NCBI GenBank assembly: GCA_037045055.1
Contig: JBAOHJ010000003.1
Location: 62,001 to 126,000 of the forward strand
Direction of reading: 5' to 3'
DNA from: Phosphoribacter sp037045055
Lineage (GTDB): Bacteria; Actinomycetota; Actinomycetes; Actinomycetales; Dermatophilaceae
DNA length: 64,000 nt
The position numbers were made by a program, and so were the translations under genes. This document shows, piece by piece, positions 8,960 to 20,800 of the stretch. Every line of letters starts with the position of its first letter. The stretch's first letter is position 1. The notes beneath the pieces are model-generated. The model worked only from the letters and a program-made list of their open reading frames with translations, was not told the DNA's origin and ran no database searches.

Positions 8960-9736
8960 ATGAAGATCGTCGTCCTCGTGAAGTACGTCCCCGAGCCCAC
9001 GGCGACGTGGAAGTTCGCCGCGGATCTCACCCTCGACCGGGCCGGCGTCGAGGGGCGGCTGTCCGAGCTGGACGAGTATGCCGTGGAGCAGGCCGTGCAG
9101 CTGGCCGAGCAGGCCGGAGCCGAGGTCGTGCACCTCACGGTCGGGCCGGCCAAGGCCGCCGAGGGCCTGCGCAAGGCCCTGGCCATCGGCGGCGACAGCG
9201 CAGTGCACGTCGTCGACGACGCCATCCACGGCTCGGACGCCCTGGGCACCTCCCTGGTCATCGCCAAGGCGCTGGAGACGATCGGCTACGACCTGGTCCT
9301 GGCCGGCATGTCCTCCACCGACGCGGAGATGTCGGTCGTCCCCTCGATGGTCGCCGACCGGCTCGGCGTCAACCAGGCGACCTTCGCCGGGGAGCTGGCC
9401 GTCGACGGCACCGCCGTGTCCATCCGGCGCGACACCGACGCGGCGAGCGAGCGGGTGGCCGTCACGCTGCCGGCCGTGGTCACCGTGACCGACCAGATCG
9501 GCGAGGCCCGCTACCCGGCGTTCAAGGCGATCATGGCCGCGAAGAAGAAGCCGGTGCAGACCCTCGGTCTAGGCGACCTCGGCGTCGACGCGAGCCAGGT
9601 GGGTGCGGGCGCGGCAGCGGTCAAGACCGTCGAGATCACCCCGACCCCGGCGCGCGCGGCCGGCACGATCGTCACCGACGACGGCGAAGGAGCCGGCCAG
9701 CTCGCCGACTTCCTCTCCGGCCGCGGCTTCATCTGA
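8960..9736 (+). CDS. etfB: Electron transfer flavoprotein subunit beta
   Basis: EtfB (258 residues) binds AMP and helps hold FAD in the ETF heterodimer that accepts electrons from acyl-CoA dehydrogenases. The ATG at 8960 gives MKIVVLVKYVPEP, the family start; family blocks include LSELDEYAVEQAVQLAE, KALAIGGDSAVHVVDD, LVLAGMSSTDAEMSVVPSMV and RYPAFKAIMAAKKKP. It begins a collinear run with etfA, the Fe-S oxidoreductase, an acyl-CoA dehydrogenase and the giant synthase. This neighbourhood suggests ETF serves the dehydrogenase encoded 3.4 kb downstream. Confidence 0.93.
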   Translation: MKIVVLVKYVPEPTATWKFAADLTLDRAGVEGRLSELDEYAVEQAVQLAEQAGAEVVHLTVGPAKAAEGLRKALAIGGDSAVHVVDDAIHGSDALGTSLVIAKALETIGYDLVLAGMSSTDAEMSVVPSMVADRLGVNQATFAGELAVDGTAVSIRRDTDAASERVAVTLPAVVTVTDQIGEARYPAFKAIMAAKKKPVQTLGLGDLGVDASQVGAGAAAVKTVEITPTPARAAGTIVTDDGEGAGQLADFLSGRGFI

Positions 9737-9789
9737 CCCGCAAGCCCCTGACCGCACCCGCACGGCATACCTGCAAGGAGAACCCCATC

Positions 9790-10752
9790 GTGTCGGAAGT
9801 CCTCGTGGTCGCCGAGACCACCGCCTCGGGAGTCCGCAAGCCCACTCTCGAGCTGCTCACCGTCGCCCGGGGGCTCGGCGAGCCCGCCGCCGTGGTCTTC
9901 GGCGAGCCCAGCGGTGCCGTCGTCGAGCAACTCGGCGAGTACGGCGCCACCAAGGTGTATGCCGTGGCCGCGCCCGAGATCGAGGACTTCCTCTCGCTGC
10001 CCAAGGCCGAGGCCGTCGTCGCGATCGCGCAGCGGGTCTCCCCCCTGGCCGTGCTCGTCACCTCCGGCCCCGAGGGCAAAGACGTCGCGGCCCGGGTCGC
10101 CGTGCGCCTCGGCTCGGGCATCGTCACCGACGCCACCGGCGTGCGCGCCTCCGGCGCCACCGTCACGACCACCCAGTCCGTCCTGGCCGGCCGGTGGGTC
10201 GCCACGAGCGAGGTCGTGCGCGGACCGGCGGTCGTCACCATGCGGCCCAACGCGACCTCGGCCGAGCCCGCGGCGACCGCGGCCGCCGTGGAGGCCGTGG
10301 ACGTCACCGTGAGCGACGGCGCCAAGGGCGCCAGGATCACCGCCCGCGAGCCCAAGGTCGCCAGCGGGCGGCCGGAGCTCACCGAGGCGGCCGTCGTGGT
10401 CGCCGGCGGGCGGGGAGTCGGCTCCCAGGAGGGCTTCGGGGTGGTCGAGCGGCTCGCCGACGCCATGGGTGCCGCCGTGGGCGCCTCGCGCACCGTCACC
10501 GACCAGCACTGGGCCCCACACGAGCTGCAGGTCGGCCAGACCGGCAAGACCGTGGCCCCCTCGCTCTACCTCGCCGCCGGGATCTCCGGGGCGATCCAGC
10601 ACCGGGCCGGCATGCAGAGCAGCAAGACCATCGTCGTGGTCAACAAGGACCCGAAGGCGCCGCTGTTCCAGGTGGCCGACTTCGGCGTCGTCGGAGACCT
10701 GCACAAGGTCCTCCCCGCGTTGACCGACGAGGTCGCCAAACGCAAAGGCTGA
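9790..10752 (+). CDS. etfA: Electron transfer flavoprotein subunit alpha
   Basis: EtfA (320 residues) carries the FAD-binding C-terminal domain: GRGVGSQEGFGVVERLADAM, GASRTVTDQHWAPHELQVGQ, TGKTVAPSLYLAAGISGAIQ and the terminal NKDPKAPLFQVADFGVVGD. The GTG at 9790 is chosen because AAGGAG lies 9 bases upstream and it gives the usual start VSEVLVVAE. A 53-bp gap separates it from etfB. With EtfB it forms the soluble carrier that hands electrons to the membrane oxidoreductase encoded next. Confidence 0.93.
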   Translation: MSEVLVVAETTASGVRKPTLELLTVARGLGEPAAVVFGEPSGAVVEQLGEYGATKVYAVAAPEIEDFLSLPKAEAVVAIAQRVSPLAVLVTSGPEGKDVAARVAVRLGSGIVTDATGVRASGATVTTTQSVLAGRWVATSEVVRGPAVVTMRPNATSAEPAATAAAVEAVDVTVSDGAKGARITAREPKVASGRPELTEAAVVVAGGRGVGSQEGFGVVERLADAMGAAVGASRTVTDQHWAPHELQVGQTGKTVAPSLYLAAGISGAIQHRAGMQSSKTIVVVNKDPKAPLFQVADFGVVGDLHKVLPALTDEVAKRKG

Positions 10753-10791
10753 GCCGGCCCCGACGTTGCGTACCCGAAGGAGCTCCTGCGA

Positions 10792-12993
10792 ATGATGGCG
10801 GTCCGGCTGATCCTCGGCCTGCTGCTCACCGTGGTCTGCCTGGGGATCGCCGGGCGACGCCTGATGTTCCTGGTCAGGCTGGGCCAGCGGGCCCAGCCGA
10901 TCGAGCCCGGGCGGCGCAGCAGCATCGGGCAGACCGTCCAGGCCGAGCTGGTCGAGGTCGCCGCACAGCGCAAACTGCTGCGGTGGAGCGTGCCCGGGGT
11001 GGCCCACCTGCTCGTCTTCTGGGGCTTCATGGTCCTGCTGCTGACGATCATCGAGGGGTTCGGGGCGCTCGTCGACCCGCACTTCCAAATCCCGTTCTTC
11101 GGCAACTGGGCGTGGTTCGGCTTCGTCGAGGACCTGTTCGCGATCCTGTGCGTGCTCGCCTTGGCGATCTTCGTCGGGATCCGCATCAAGAACGCCCCCG
11201 CGACCCTCGGCCGGCGCTCGCGCTTCTTCGGCTCGCACCTGGGCCCGGCGTGGTTCGTGCTGTTCATGATCTTCAACGTCGTCTGGACCCTGCTGGCCTT
11301 CCGCGGCGCGTCGATCGTCGCCCAGGGCGTCAACGAGGCCGGCAGCACGACGATGCAGTTCCTGCGGGGCGCGTTCGCGTCACAGGGGTTCGCCGCGCTG
11401 TTCTCCGGGCTCTCCCAGGACGCGGTCGAGGTGGCCGAGACGGTCCTGCTGCTGCTGTCGCTGGCGGTCCTGCTCGTCTTCACCGTCTTCGTCACCTACA
11501 GCAAGCACCTGCACATCTTCCTGTCGATCCCCAACGTCGCCTACGCCCGCCGCCCCCGTGCCCTCGGGGGCCTGCTGCCGGTCTACTGGGGCGGCAAGAA
11601 GGTCGACTTCGAGGACCCGGGCGACGACGACGTCATGGGCGTCGGCAAGATCGAGGACTTCACCTGGAAGGGCCTGCTCGACTTCGGCACCTGCACCGAG
11701 TGCGGCCGCTGCCAGAGCCAGTGCCCCGCCTGGAACACCGACAAGCCGCTCTCGCCGAAGATCCTCATGATGACCCTGCGCGACCACGCGCTGGCCAAGG
11801 CGCCCTACCTGCTGGCCGCCGAAGCCGAGCGCGACGGCCTACCGCAGCAGGCCAAGGACGCCGCGCAACGCTCGCTCGTCGGCCCCGCGGGCGACGAGGA
11901 CGCGCACGTCGGCGAACACGGTGTGGCCGGTGCGGGCGTGGTGCCCTTCGACATGCTGTGGTCGTGCACGACGTGCGGCGCGTGCGTGGAGCAGTGCCCG
12001 GTGGACATCGAGCACGTCGACCACATCGTCGACATGCGTCGCTACCAGGTGCTCATGGAGGGGGCCTTCCCCGAAGAGGCCGGGATCATGCTCAACAACC
12101 TCGAGCACGCCGGCGACCCGTGGGGCCTGGGGCGGTCCAAGCGCCTGGAGTGGGCCGAGGAGCTGGACTTCGAGCTGCGGGTCTACGACGGGGACCGGAT
12201 CCCCGACGACGTCGAGTACGTCTACTGGGTCGGCTGCGCCGGTGCGCTCGACGACACCGCCAAGCGCACCGCCCGCGCGGTCGCGACACTGCTACACGAG
12301 GCGGGGGTGGAGTTCGTCGTGCTGGGCGAGGCCGAGTCCTGCACGGGAGATCCGGCCCGGCGCATGGGGCACGAGTTCCTCTTCCAGATGCTCGCCATGC
12401 AGAACGTCGAGACCCTCAACGAGGCCGGGGCCACGCGCATCGTCGTCACCTGCGCGCACTGCTACAACGCCCTGGCCAACGAGTACCCGCAGGTCGGCGG
12501 CCACTACGAGGTCGTCCACCACACGAGCCTGCTGAGCCACCTGGTGGCGGCCAAGCGGCTCACCCCGGTGCAGCGGGTCGACGCCTCGGTGACCTACCAC
12601 GACCCGTGCTACCTCGGGCGGCACAATCGGATCTTCGCCGCCCCGCGCGAGGTGCTCGCCGCCGTCCCCGGCACGAGGGTCACCGAGATGCCCCGCAACC
12701 GGGAGCGCTCGTTCTGCTGTGGGGCCGGTGGGGCCCGGATGTGGATGGACGAGACGCTCGGCACCCGGATCAACCAGAACCGCGCCGACGAGGCCATCGC
12801 CACCGGCGCCGACCTGGTCACGGCGGCCTGCCCGTTCTGCATCACCATGCTCGGCGACGGCCTCGCCCAGCGCCAGCAGGAGGGCACGGTCGCCGAGAGC
12901 ATCGCCGTGACCGACGTCGCCGAGGTCCTGTTGCGATCGGTGCGTCCCGATCTCGTGGACGCCGCGGCCGTGCCGACCACCGGAGCCTCCTGA
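10792..12993 (+). CDS. Membrane (Fe-S) ETF:menaquinone oxidoreductase-like protein (HdrD/FadF family)
   Basis: A 733-residue fusion of a membrane cytochrome-b-like domain and HdrD-type Fe-S domains. Residues about 1-235 carry five hydrophobic helices. Two 4Fe-4S motifs follow: CTECGRCQSQCP from residue 301 and CTTCGACVEQCP from residue 392. The C-terminal CCG domains show CAHCYNAL, YHDPCYLGRHN and FCCGAGGARMW. Proteins of this build next to etfAB move electrons from ETF to menaquinone and have been called EMO or FadF. It lies 39 bp after etfA with AAGGAG ahead of the ATG. Direct role with the downstream acyl-CoA dehydrogenase is inferred from operon order. Confidence 0.85.
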   Translation: MMAVRLILGLLLTVVCLGIAGRRLMFLVRLGQRAQPIEPGRRSSIGQTVQAELVEVAAQRKLLRWSVPGVAHLLVFWGFMVLLLTIIEGFGALVDPHFQIPFFGNWAWFGFVEDLFAILCVLALAIFVGIRIKNAPATLGRRSRFFGSHLGPAWFVLFMIFNVVWTLLAFRGASIVAQGVNEAGSTTMQFLRGAFASQGFAALFSGLSQDAVEVAETVLLLLSLAVLLVFTVFVTYSKHLHIFLSIPNVAYARRPRALGGLLPVYWGGKKVDFEDPGDDDVMGVGKIEDFTWKGLLDFGTCTECGRCQSQCPAWNTDKPLSPKILMMTLRDHALAKAPYLLAAEAERDGLPQQAKDAAQRSLVGPAGDEDAHVGEHGVAGAGVVPFDMLWSCTTCGACVEQCPVDIEHVDHIVDMRRYQVLMEGAFPEEAGIMLNNLEHAGDPWGLGRSKRLEWAEELDFELRVYDGDRIPDDVEYVYWVGCAGALDDTAKRTARAVATLLHEAGVEFVVLGEAESCTGDPARRMGHEFLFQMLAMQNVETLNEAGATRIVVTCAHCYNALANEYPQVGGHYEVVHHTSLLSHLVAAKRLTPVQRVDASVTYHDPCYLGRHNRIFAAPREVLAAVPGTRVTEMPRNRERSFCCGAGGARMWMDETLGTRINQNRADEAIATGADLVTAACPFCITMLGDGLAQRQQEGTVAESIAVTDVAEVLLRSVRPDLVDAAAVPTTGAS

Positions 12994-13098
12994 CGCCGGA
13001 CCCGTTCCACCATGGGCAACGACGCCCGACGCCGACCGGCACGCCGCATCGCCGCAGGCCAGACTGACCCGACCAGCCCCGACCCCAAGGACGCGCCC

Positions 13099-14802
13099 AT
13101 GACCGACACCACCTCGACCCACGCTCTCGGGGCGGGCCTGGACCTCGGCAGCCTCAACCTCATGCTGGAGGCCCTCGAGGACTTCGTCACCAACACGCTG
13201 ACGCCCGAGCGCCAGCTGGAGCTGGACCACGAGGACGTCTGCCCCGAGGACATGGTCCGGCAGATGTCCGACCCGGAGACCCTCGGCGTGCAGTTGGTCT
13301 TCATCCCCGAGGCGTACGGCGGCATGGACGGCGGCGCGTTCGACAGCTACCGGGTCTGCGAGCTGATGGCCCGCTACGACATCGGCGTGGGCACGGCGGT
13401 CTTCGCGACGTTCCTCGGAGCCGACCCGATCGTCGTGGGCGCCACCGACGAGCAGAAGCAGCGCTGGCTCGGCGCGATCTGCGAGCAGGGCGCGATCTTC
13501 GCCTACGGGGCCACCGAGCCGGAGGCCGGGTCGGACCTCGGCGCGCTGACGACCACGGCCACCCCGGTGCGCGGCGACGACGGCGAGGTCACGGCATACA
13601 AGATCAACGGGCGCAAGCAGTGGATCTCCAACGGGTCGATCGCCGACTTCACCACGATCCTGGCCAACACCGACGCCGGGCCCACCTGGTTCGTCGTGCC
13701 CAAGGGCACGCCCGGGCTGTCCTCGGCGCCCCCGGAGGACAAGCACGGCATCCGGCTGTCCAACACCGCCGCGCTGTTCCTCGACGACGTCGAGGTGCCC
13801 GCCTCGGACGTCGTCGGCCTCGTCGAGGGCAAGGGGCTCATCCAGGCCCAGCAGGTCTTCGGCTACACCCGGGTCATGGTCGCGGCGTTCGGCCTCGGCG
13901 GCGGGTGGGGCGCGCTCGACAAGGCGATCACCTACTCGGTCAACCGCGAGCAGGGCGGCGGTCCCCTGGCCGAGAAGCAGGGCTACACCCACAAACTCAT
14001 CGTCCCGCACGCGGTGCGCCTGGAGGCCGCCCGCGCCTACATCGAGTACACCGCCGACCAGATCGACATCGGCAACGGCGCCAACGGCGCGATGAACACC
14101 GAGGGCGCCATCGCCAAGTACCTGGGCACCGTCGCCGGCAACGACGCCGCCGACGGGGCGATCCAGGCTCACGGCGGTTACGGCTACACCCGCCCGTATG
14201 CCGTCGAGAAGATGAAGCGCGACGTGCGGATCACGACGATCTACGAAGGCACGTCGGAGATCATGGAGATGACCGTCGCCCGCGACCGCTGGCAGCAGCA
14301 CCTGAAGACCCAGGGCCGCTACTACCTCGACCGGGCCGCGACCCTCAAGGCGTTGCACGCCCGCCAGCCCGGCGTCGGCGCCGACGTGGCCGCGCTGGCC
14401 ATGGAGAGTCTCGCCGTGGTGCTGGAGGCCGCGCGCACCGGGCGGCTGACCCGCAGCCAGCACATCCTGTTCCGTCTGGGCGAGCTGATCTGCTGGACCG
14501 AGGGCGCCGGAGCCTTGGCCGAGCGCGCCGCGCGGGCCGCCGAGGGCACGTCGTTCGAGAAGAGCCCCAAGCGGTTCGACGCCACCACGCTCGCGACGAT
14601 GTCGCGGGTCTACGCCCGCGAGGCGGCCGCCCGGGTCGCCCTCGACGGGTCCCGCTGGGTCGCCGGCGCGGCCGACCCCGGCACCCCCGCGGTCGCCGCC
14701 GTGGGCGGCATACCGGTCCCGGCCATCCTGGCCGCCCAGGCCGGCATGGTCACCGACATGGACGCCGTCGCCGACGCGCTCTACGAGCGCACCGGATCCT
14801 GA
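13099..14802 (+). CDS. Acyl-CoA dehydrogenase with C-terminal extension
   Basis: A 567-residue FAD acyl-CoA dehydrogenase, longer than the 380-residue classic forms because of a helical C-terminal extension of the type seen in long FadE/ACAD9-like enzymes. Diagnostic stretches are FAYGATEPEAGSDLGAL (FAD and substrate loop), INGRKQWISNG, AHGGYGYTRPYAVEKMKRDV and IYEGTSEIM, whose Glu is at the position of the catalytic base. The ATG at 13099 is preferred over upstream starts because it begins the conserved helical domain. It would oxidise (or, coupled with reduced ETF, reduce) an acyl thioester. Its place just before the giant synthase suggests it works on that product or its precursor. Confidence 0.88.
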   Translation: MTDTTSTHALGAGLDLGSLNLMLEALEDFVTNTLTPERQLELDHEDVCPEDMVRQMSDPETLGVQLVFIPEAYGGMDGGAFDSYRVCELMARYDIGVGTAVFATFLGADPIVVGATDEQKQRWLGAICEQGAIFAYGATEPEAGSDLGALTTTATPVRGDDGEVTAYKINGRKQWISNGSIADFTTILANTDAGPTWFVVPKGTPGLSSAPPEDKHGIRLSNTAALFLDDVEVPASDVVGLVEGKGLIQAQQVFGYTRVMVAAFGLGGGWGALDKAITYSVNREQGGGPLAEKQGYTHKLIVPHAVRLEAARAYIEYTADQIDIGNGANGAMNTEGAIAKYLGTVAGNDAADGAIQAHGGYGYTRPYAVEKMKRDVRITTIYEGTSEIMEMTVARDRWQQHLKTQGRYYLDRAATLKALHARQPGVGADVAALAMESLAVVLEAARTGRLTRSQHILFRLGELICWTEGAGALAERAARAAEGTSFEKSPKRFDATTLATMSRVYAREAAARVALDGSRWVAGAADPGTPAVAAVGGIPVPAILAAQAGMVTDMDAVADALYERTGS

Positions 14803-14838
14803 GCCCACCCCCTGCTCGCCAAGAGGACACCCCAAACG

Positions 14839-17800
14839 ATGAGTGCACGTGAGATCCAGCCGGTCGCCGTCGTCGGCACCGCCGCGATCATGCCGATGGC
14901 CCCGACCGGAGACGCCTTCTGGGCCAACATCAAGGGGGGTCGCTACTGCATTACCGAGGTCCCGCCGCAGCGGTGGGACCCGGCGATGTACTTCAGCGAG
15001 GACCACGGGGCTCGAGACAAGACGTACTCGAAGATCGGCGGATGGGTCACCGAGTACGAGTGGGACCCGATCGCCTGGAAGCTGCCGATCCCCCCGACCG
15101 TGCAGTCCCAGATGGACGTCAGCCAGAAGTGGGCGCTGTCCGCCGCCCGCCGAGCGCTCCTGGAGGCCGGCTGGCCGTCGTGGAACGTCGACAACCAGAA
15201 CGTCGCGGTCATCCTCGGCAACGCCCTCGGCGGCGAGAAGCACTACCACTCGAGCATGCGCATCCTCCTGCCGACCTTCCTGACCCACCTGCACGCCTCG
15301 CCGGCGCTGCAGGCCCTGCCCGAGCAGGTCCGCCACCAGATCATCGAGGACACCGTCGCCAGCTACAAGGACGGCATGTTCGAGATCACCGAGGACACCA
15401 TGCCCGGTGAGCTGGCCAACGTCGTCGCCGGCCGGATCGCCAACGTCCTGAACCTGCGCGGTCCCAACTACATCGCCGACGCCGCCTGCGCCTCCGGGCT
15501 GGCCGCCCTCAACAGCGCGGTGCTCGGGCTGCGCGACCACCAGTTCGACGCGGTCGTCACCGGCGGCATCGACCGCAACATGGGCGCCGAGGCGTTCGTC
15601 AAGTTCTGCAAGATCGGTGCGCTGTCCGCCACCGGCACCCGCCCGTTCGACGCGGGCGCCGACGGCTTCGTCATGGGCGAGGGGGCGGCTCTGTTCGTCC
15701 TCAAGCGCCTCGAGGACGCCGAGCGGGACGGCGACCGGATCTACGCCACCATCCTCGGGGTCGGCGGGTCCTCGGACGGCAAGGGCAAGGGCATCACCGC
15801 GCCCAACCCGGTGGGTCAGCAGCTCGCGGTGGCCCGTGGCTGGGAGCAGGCCGGGGTGGACCCCGCGACGGTGTCGGCGATCGAGGCCCACGGCACCTCG
15901 ACCCGGGTCGGCGACGCCGCGGAGCTGGAGACCCTGACCAAGGTCTTCGGCGCGGCCGGCGCACCCAGGCGGTCCATCGCCCTGGGATCGGTGAAGTCCA
16001 ACATCGGCCATCTCAAGGCGGGGGCCGGGGCCGCGGGGCTCTACAAGATGGTCCGCTCGCTCGACGAGAAGGTCCTCGCCCCCTCGCTGAACTTCGTCAA
16101 CCCCAACGACAACGTCGACTGGGACACCGTCTCCTGTTACGTCAACACCCAGCTGACCGAGTGGGCGCAGCCCGCCGGCGGCCAGCCCCGCCGCGGGGGG
16201 GTCAGCGCGTTCGGCTTCGGCGGCACCAACTTCCACGTCGTCGTCGAGGAGTACCTCCCCGGGCGCTACCAGCCGCGCCCGCGGGTCTTCGCCTCGGCGC
16301 AGGTCCCCGGCGCCGCGACCACCCCCACGTATGCCGCTGCCGCACCCTCCCCAGGAGTGACCGCCACCGTGCCTGCCAAGACCCCGCTGCGCGGAGCCCT
16401 CGTCCTCGGCGGCCGCGACGACGCCGACATCCTCGCCCAGGTGCAGGCCGCCCTCGCGGCGGCCAAGGCCGGCTCCGCCCCGGCGCCGGCCGCGCCTGAC
16501 CCGGCGCTGGCCGACGCCGCGGTGCGGGTCGCCGTCGACTACGGCGACGCCACCGAGCTGGCCGGCAAGCTCGAGAAGCTCGTCATGGCCCTGACCACCG
16601 GCAACCCCGCGATCTTCAAGCTGCTGCGCCAGCAGGGCACCTTCCTGGGCCGCGGGCCGGCGCCCAAGGTCGCCTTCCTCTACACCGGCCAGGGCTCGCA
16701 GTACGTCAACATGCTGCGCTCGCTCTACGACCGGGAGCCGCTGGTCAAGGACACCTTCGACAACGCCGACCGGGTGATGACACCGCTGCTCGGACGCCCG
16801 CTGACCTCGTTCATCTACGTCGACCCCGACGACGCCACCGCGGTCAAGGCCGCCACCGGTCAGCTCATGCAGACCGAGATCACCCAGCCGGCGGTGCTGG
16901 CCACCGACCTATCGCTGACCCGGCTGTTCGCGGCATACCACATCCACCCCGACATGGTGATGGGGCACAGCCTCGGCGAGTACGGCGCGCTGGTCGCCGC
17001 CCGCACGCTGACCTTCGACGCCGCCCTCGAGGCGGTCAGCGCCCGGGGCCGGGAGATGGCCAACGTGTCGGTCGAGGACAACGGCGCGATGGCGGCGGTG
17101 TTCGGACCGCTGTCGGAGATCGAGAAGGTCGTCGCGCAGGCCGAGGGCTACGTCGTCATCGCCAACATCAACTCCTATTCGCAGGCCGTCGTCGGCGGCG
17201 GCACCCAGGCGGTCGAGAAGGTCATCGAGACCTTCAAGGGCCTGGGCATGAACGCCATCCGCATCCCGGTCAGCCACGCGTTCCACACCGCGATCGTCGC
17301 CCCGGCCTCGCCGCACTTCGTCAACGCGCTGCGCCGCCTGGACATGCGTCCGCCGCAGCTGCCCATCGTCGCCAACGTCACCGGCGAGTTCTACCCCGCC
17401 AGCGCCGACAGCGAGTTCATGCTCGACTTCGCCGGCAAGCAGATCGCCTCGCCGGTGCAGTTCGTCAAGGGCCTGCAGACCCTCTACGACGCGGGCGCGC
17501 GGGTGTTCGTCGAGATGGGGCCGAAGAAGGCGCTCACCGGGTTCGTCGAGGACGTCCTCGTCGGGCGACACGACGACGTCACCGCCCTGTTCACCAACCA
17601 CCACAAGGTGCCCGACGACGTCGCCGTCAACCAGGCGCTGTGCGGCCTGTATGCCGCCGGGCACGGGTTCGCGGCTCCCGCCGTCCCGGCCTCGGGCCCC
17701 GCCGCCGCGGCCGCGGCGGCCGTGGCACCGGCGTCGGCACCCGCCCAGGCTCCGTCGTCACCCGCCGCTGCCGTCGCCGCCGCGCCGGCGGCGTCCGCGC

Positions 17801-20800
17801 CGCCCTCCGACGTGGTCGGCGAGCTGGGCCGGATCATCGCCGAGGCCCTCGCCCAGGGGATGCGGCTGCTCGGCAGCGCCGCCGCGCCCGCCCCCGCCGT
17901 CGCGGCCTCGCCCGGCCCCGCCGTGATCCCCGAGCAGCCGCGCGAGCGGCTCGAGCCCCTCGTCGTCACCGGGGCGGCGCTAGGCCTGCCCGGCGTGGAG
18001 CGGACCTTCGACGACGCCAACATCGGGCGGATCCTCGGCGGCGAGGTGCTCATCACCCCGCTGCCGCAGCACATCCGCGACCGGCAGGCCGACATGCGCA
18101 TCACCCGCCTGGTCAAGGACGCCAGCGGGGCCGGCAGCTTCCAGGTCATCGACGACCCGGCCGAGGTCATCAAGCTCGCCGGGCAGTTGTCCCGCGTCGA
18201 CCTGGTCGAGCAGTTCGGCATCGACGAGGCTCGCAACGAGGCCCTCGACTGGACCACCCGGATGGCCCTGGCGGCCGGCCTGGACGCGTTGCGCGACGCC
18301 GGCATACCGCTGGTCATGCGGTACAAGACGACGACCATCGGCACCCAGCTGCCCGACAAGTGGCTGCTGCCCGAGTCGATGCGCGACGACACCGGCGTGA
18401 TCTTCGCCTCGGCCTTCCCCGGGGCCGGGCGCTTCGCCGAGAACCTCGAGGGGTATGCCGCCGACCGCACCGGCCGGGAGCACCTCGTCCGGCTGGAGCG
18501 GCTGCGCTCGACCATGGCCGACGACAACCCGTCGGCCGCCGACCTCGACGGTCTCATCGGCGAGCTGCGCCATCACCTGCAGACCAACCCCTATGTGTTC
18601 GACCGGCGGTTCATCTTCCGGGTGCTGGCCTTCGGGCACGCCCAGTTCGCCGAGCTCGTCGGCGCTCGGGGGCCGAACACCCAGATCAACTCCGCCTGCG
18701 CGAGCACCACCCAGGCGGTCTCCCTGGCCGAGGACTGGATCCGGGCCGGCCGCTGCCGCCGGGTCCTGGTCATCACCGCCGACGACGTGAGCAACGACGA
18801 GCTGGCCCCCTGGGTCACCGCCGGGTTCCTGTCCAGCGGTGCCGCCGCGACCGACGAGCGGGTCGAGGACGCCGCCACGCCGTTCGACAAGCGCCGCCAC
18901 GGCATGGTCATCGGCTCGGGTGCCGCCGCCCTCGTCGTGGAGTCGGCCGACTCGGCACGCGAGCGAGGCATCCAGCCGATCTGCGAGCTCCTCGGCACGG
19001 TCACCGCCAACAGCGCGTTCCACGGCTCGCGCCTGGACGTCGGCCACATCGGCGGCGTCATGACGGCACTGGCCGCCGAGGTCGGCGCCCGCGGTGTCGA
19101 CCTGCACGAGATCGCGGACCGCACGATGTTCGTCTCGCACGAGACCTACACCCCCGCTCGGGGCGGAAGCGCCGCGGCCGAGATCAACGCCCTGCGACTG
19201 GTGTTCGGCGATGACGCGGACAAGGTCGTCATCACCAACACCAAGGGCTTCACCGGTCACGCGATGGGCGCGGGCATCGAGGACGTCGTCGCCGTCAAGG
19301 CGCTGGAGACCGGCATCGTCCCGCCGGTGCCCAACTACAAGGTCCCCGACCCCGACCTCGGGCCGCTCAACCTGTCCACGGGCGGGTCGTACCCCGTCGA
19401 ATACGCCATGCGCCTGGCCGCCGGCTTCGGCTCGCAGATCGCCATGACGCTCATGCGGTGGACTCCGCCACCCGGCAAGGGCCGCGTGGCGCCCAACGCC
19501 CTCGGCTACCACAACCGCATCGTCGACCCGGTCGCCTGGCAGCGCTGGCTCGACCAGGCCGCCGGCCGCGCCGGCGCCACCGTCGAGGTCGACCACCGGC
19601 GGCTGCGCATCGTCGACACCGGCGCGCCAGGGTCGCCGATCGTCCCCGGGGTCAACACGCCCGTCCCGTATGCCGGTCGCCTGGCGCCCGGTGGCCTGCC
19701 CGGCGCCGGTGTGGTGCCCTCGACGACCGTGCCCGGGGTGGAGGCGTCGGCAGCCGCTGCTGCGGCGGCGATCCCGGCGCGGGCGGCCGAGGTCACCGGC
19801 CCGGCTGCTCCCGCGGGCGGGCCGGTCGCCGCTCCGGTCTCGCCGGCTGCTGCCCCGGTGGTGCCCCCTTCCCCGACTCCCGAGGCGGCGCCGCCCAGCG
19901 ACCCGGTGCTGGAGCAGGTGGTGGGCATCGTGTCGGAGCTGACCGGCTACCCACCAGACCTGCTCGACCCCGACCTCGACCTCGAAGCCGACCTCGGCGT
20001 CGACACCGTCAAACAAGCCGAAGTCTTCGCCGCCGTCCGCGAGCACTACGGCGTCGACCGCGACGACACCCTCTCCCTGCGCGACTTCCCCACCATCAAC
20101 CACGTCGTCCGCTGGGTCCGCGCCAAAGCCGGCATCCCCGAACCCACCACCACCCCCGCACCCGCAGCGGCCCCCACACCCGCTGCGGCCCCCGCCCCCG
20201 CAGCGGCCCCCGCTACGGCCCCCGCCAGCGACGAGGTCACCGCCACCGTCGTCGGCATCGTCGCCGACCTCACCGGCTACCCACCCGACCTGCTCGACCC
20301 CGACCTCGACCTCGAAGCCGACCTCGGCGTCGACACCGTCAAACAAGCCGAAGTCTTCGCCGCCGTCCGCGAGCACTACGGCGTCGACCGCGACGACACC
20401 CTCTCCCTGCGCGACTTCCCCACCATCAACCACGTCGTCCGCTGGGTCCGCGCCAAAGCCGGCATCCCCGAACCCACCACCACCCCCGCACCCGCCGCGG
20501 CCCCCACACCCGCTGCGGCACCCGCGCCCGCAGCGGCCCCCGCCGGCGACGAGGTCACCGCCACCGTCGTCGGCATCGTCGCCGACCTCACCGGCTACCC
20601 ACCAGACCTGCTCGACCCCGACCTCGACCTCGAAGCCGACCTCGGCGTCGACACCGTCAAACAAGCCGAAGTCTTCGCCGCCGTCCGCGAGCACTACGGC
20701 GTCGACCGCGACGACACCCTCTCCCTGCGCGACTTCCCCACCATCAACCACGTCGTCCGCTGGGTCCGCGCCAAAGCCGGCATCCCCGAACCCACCACCA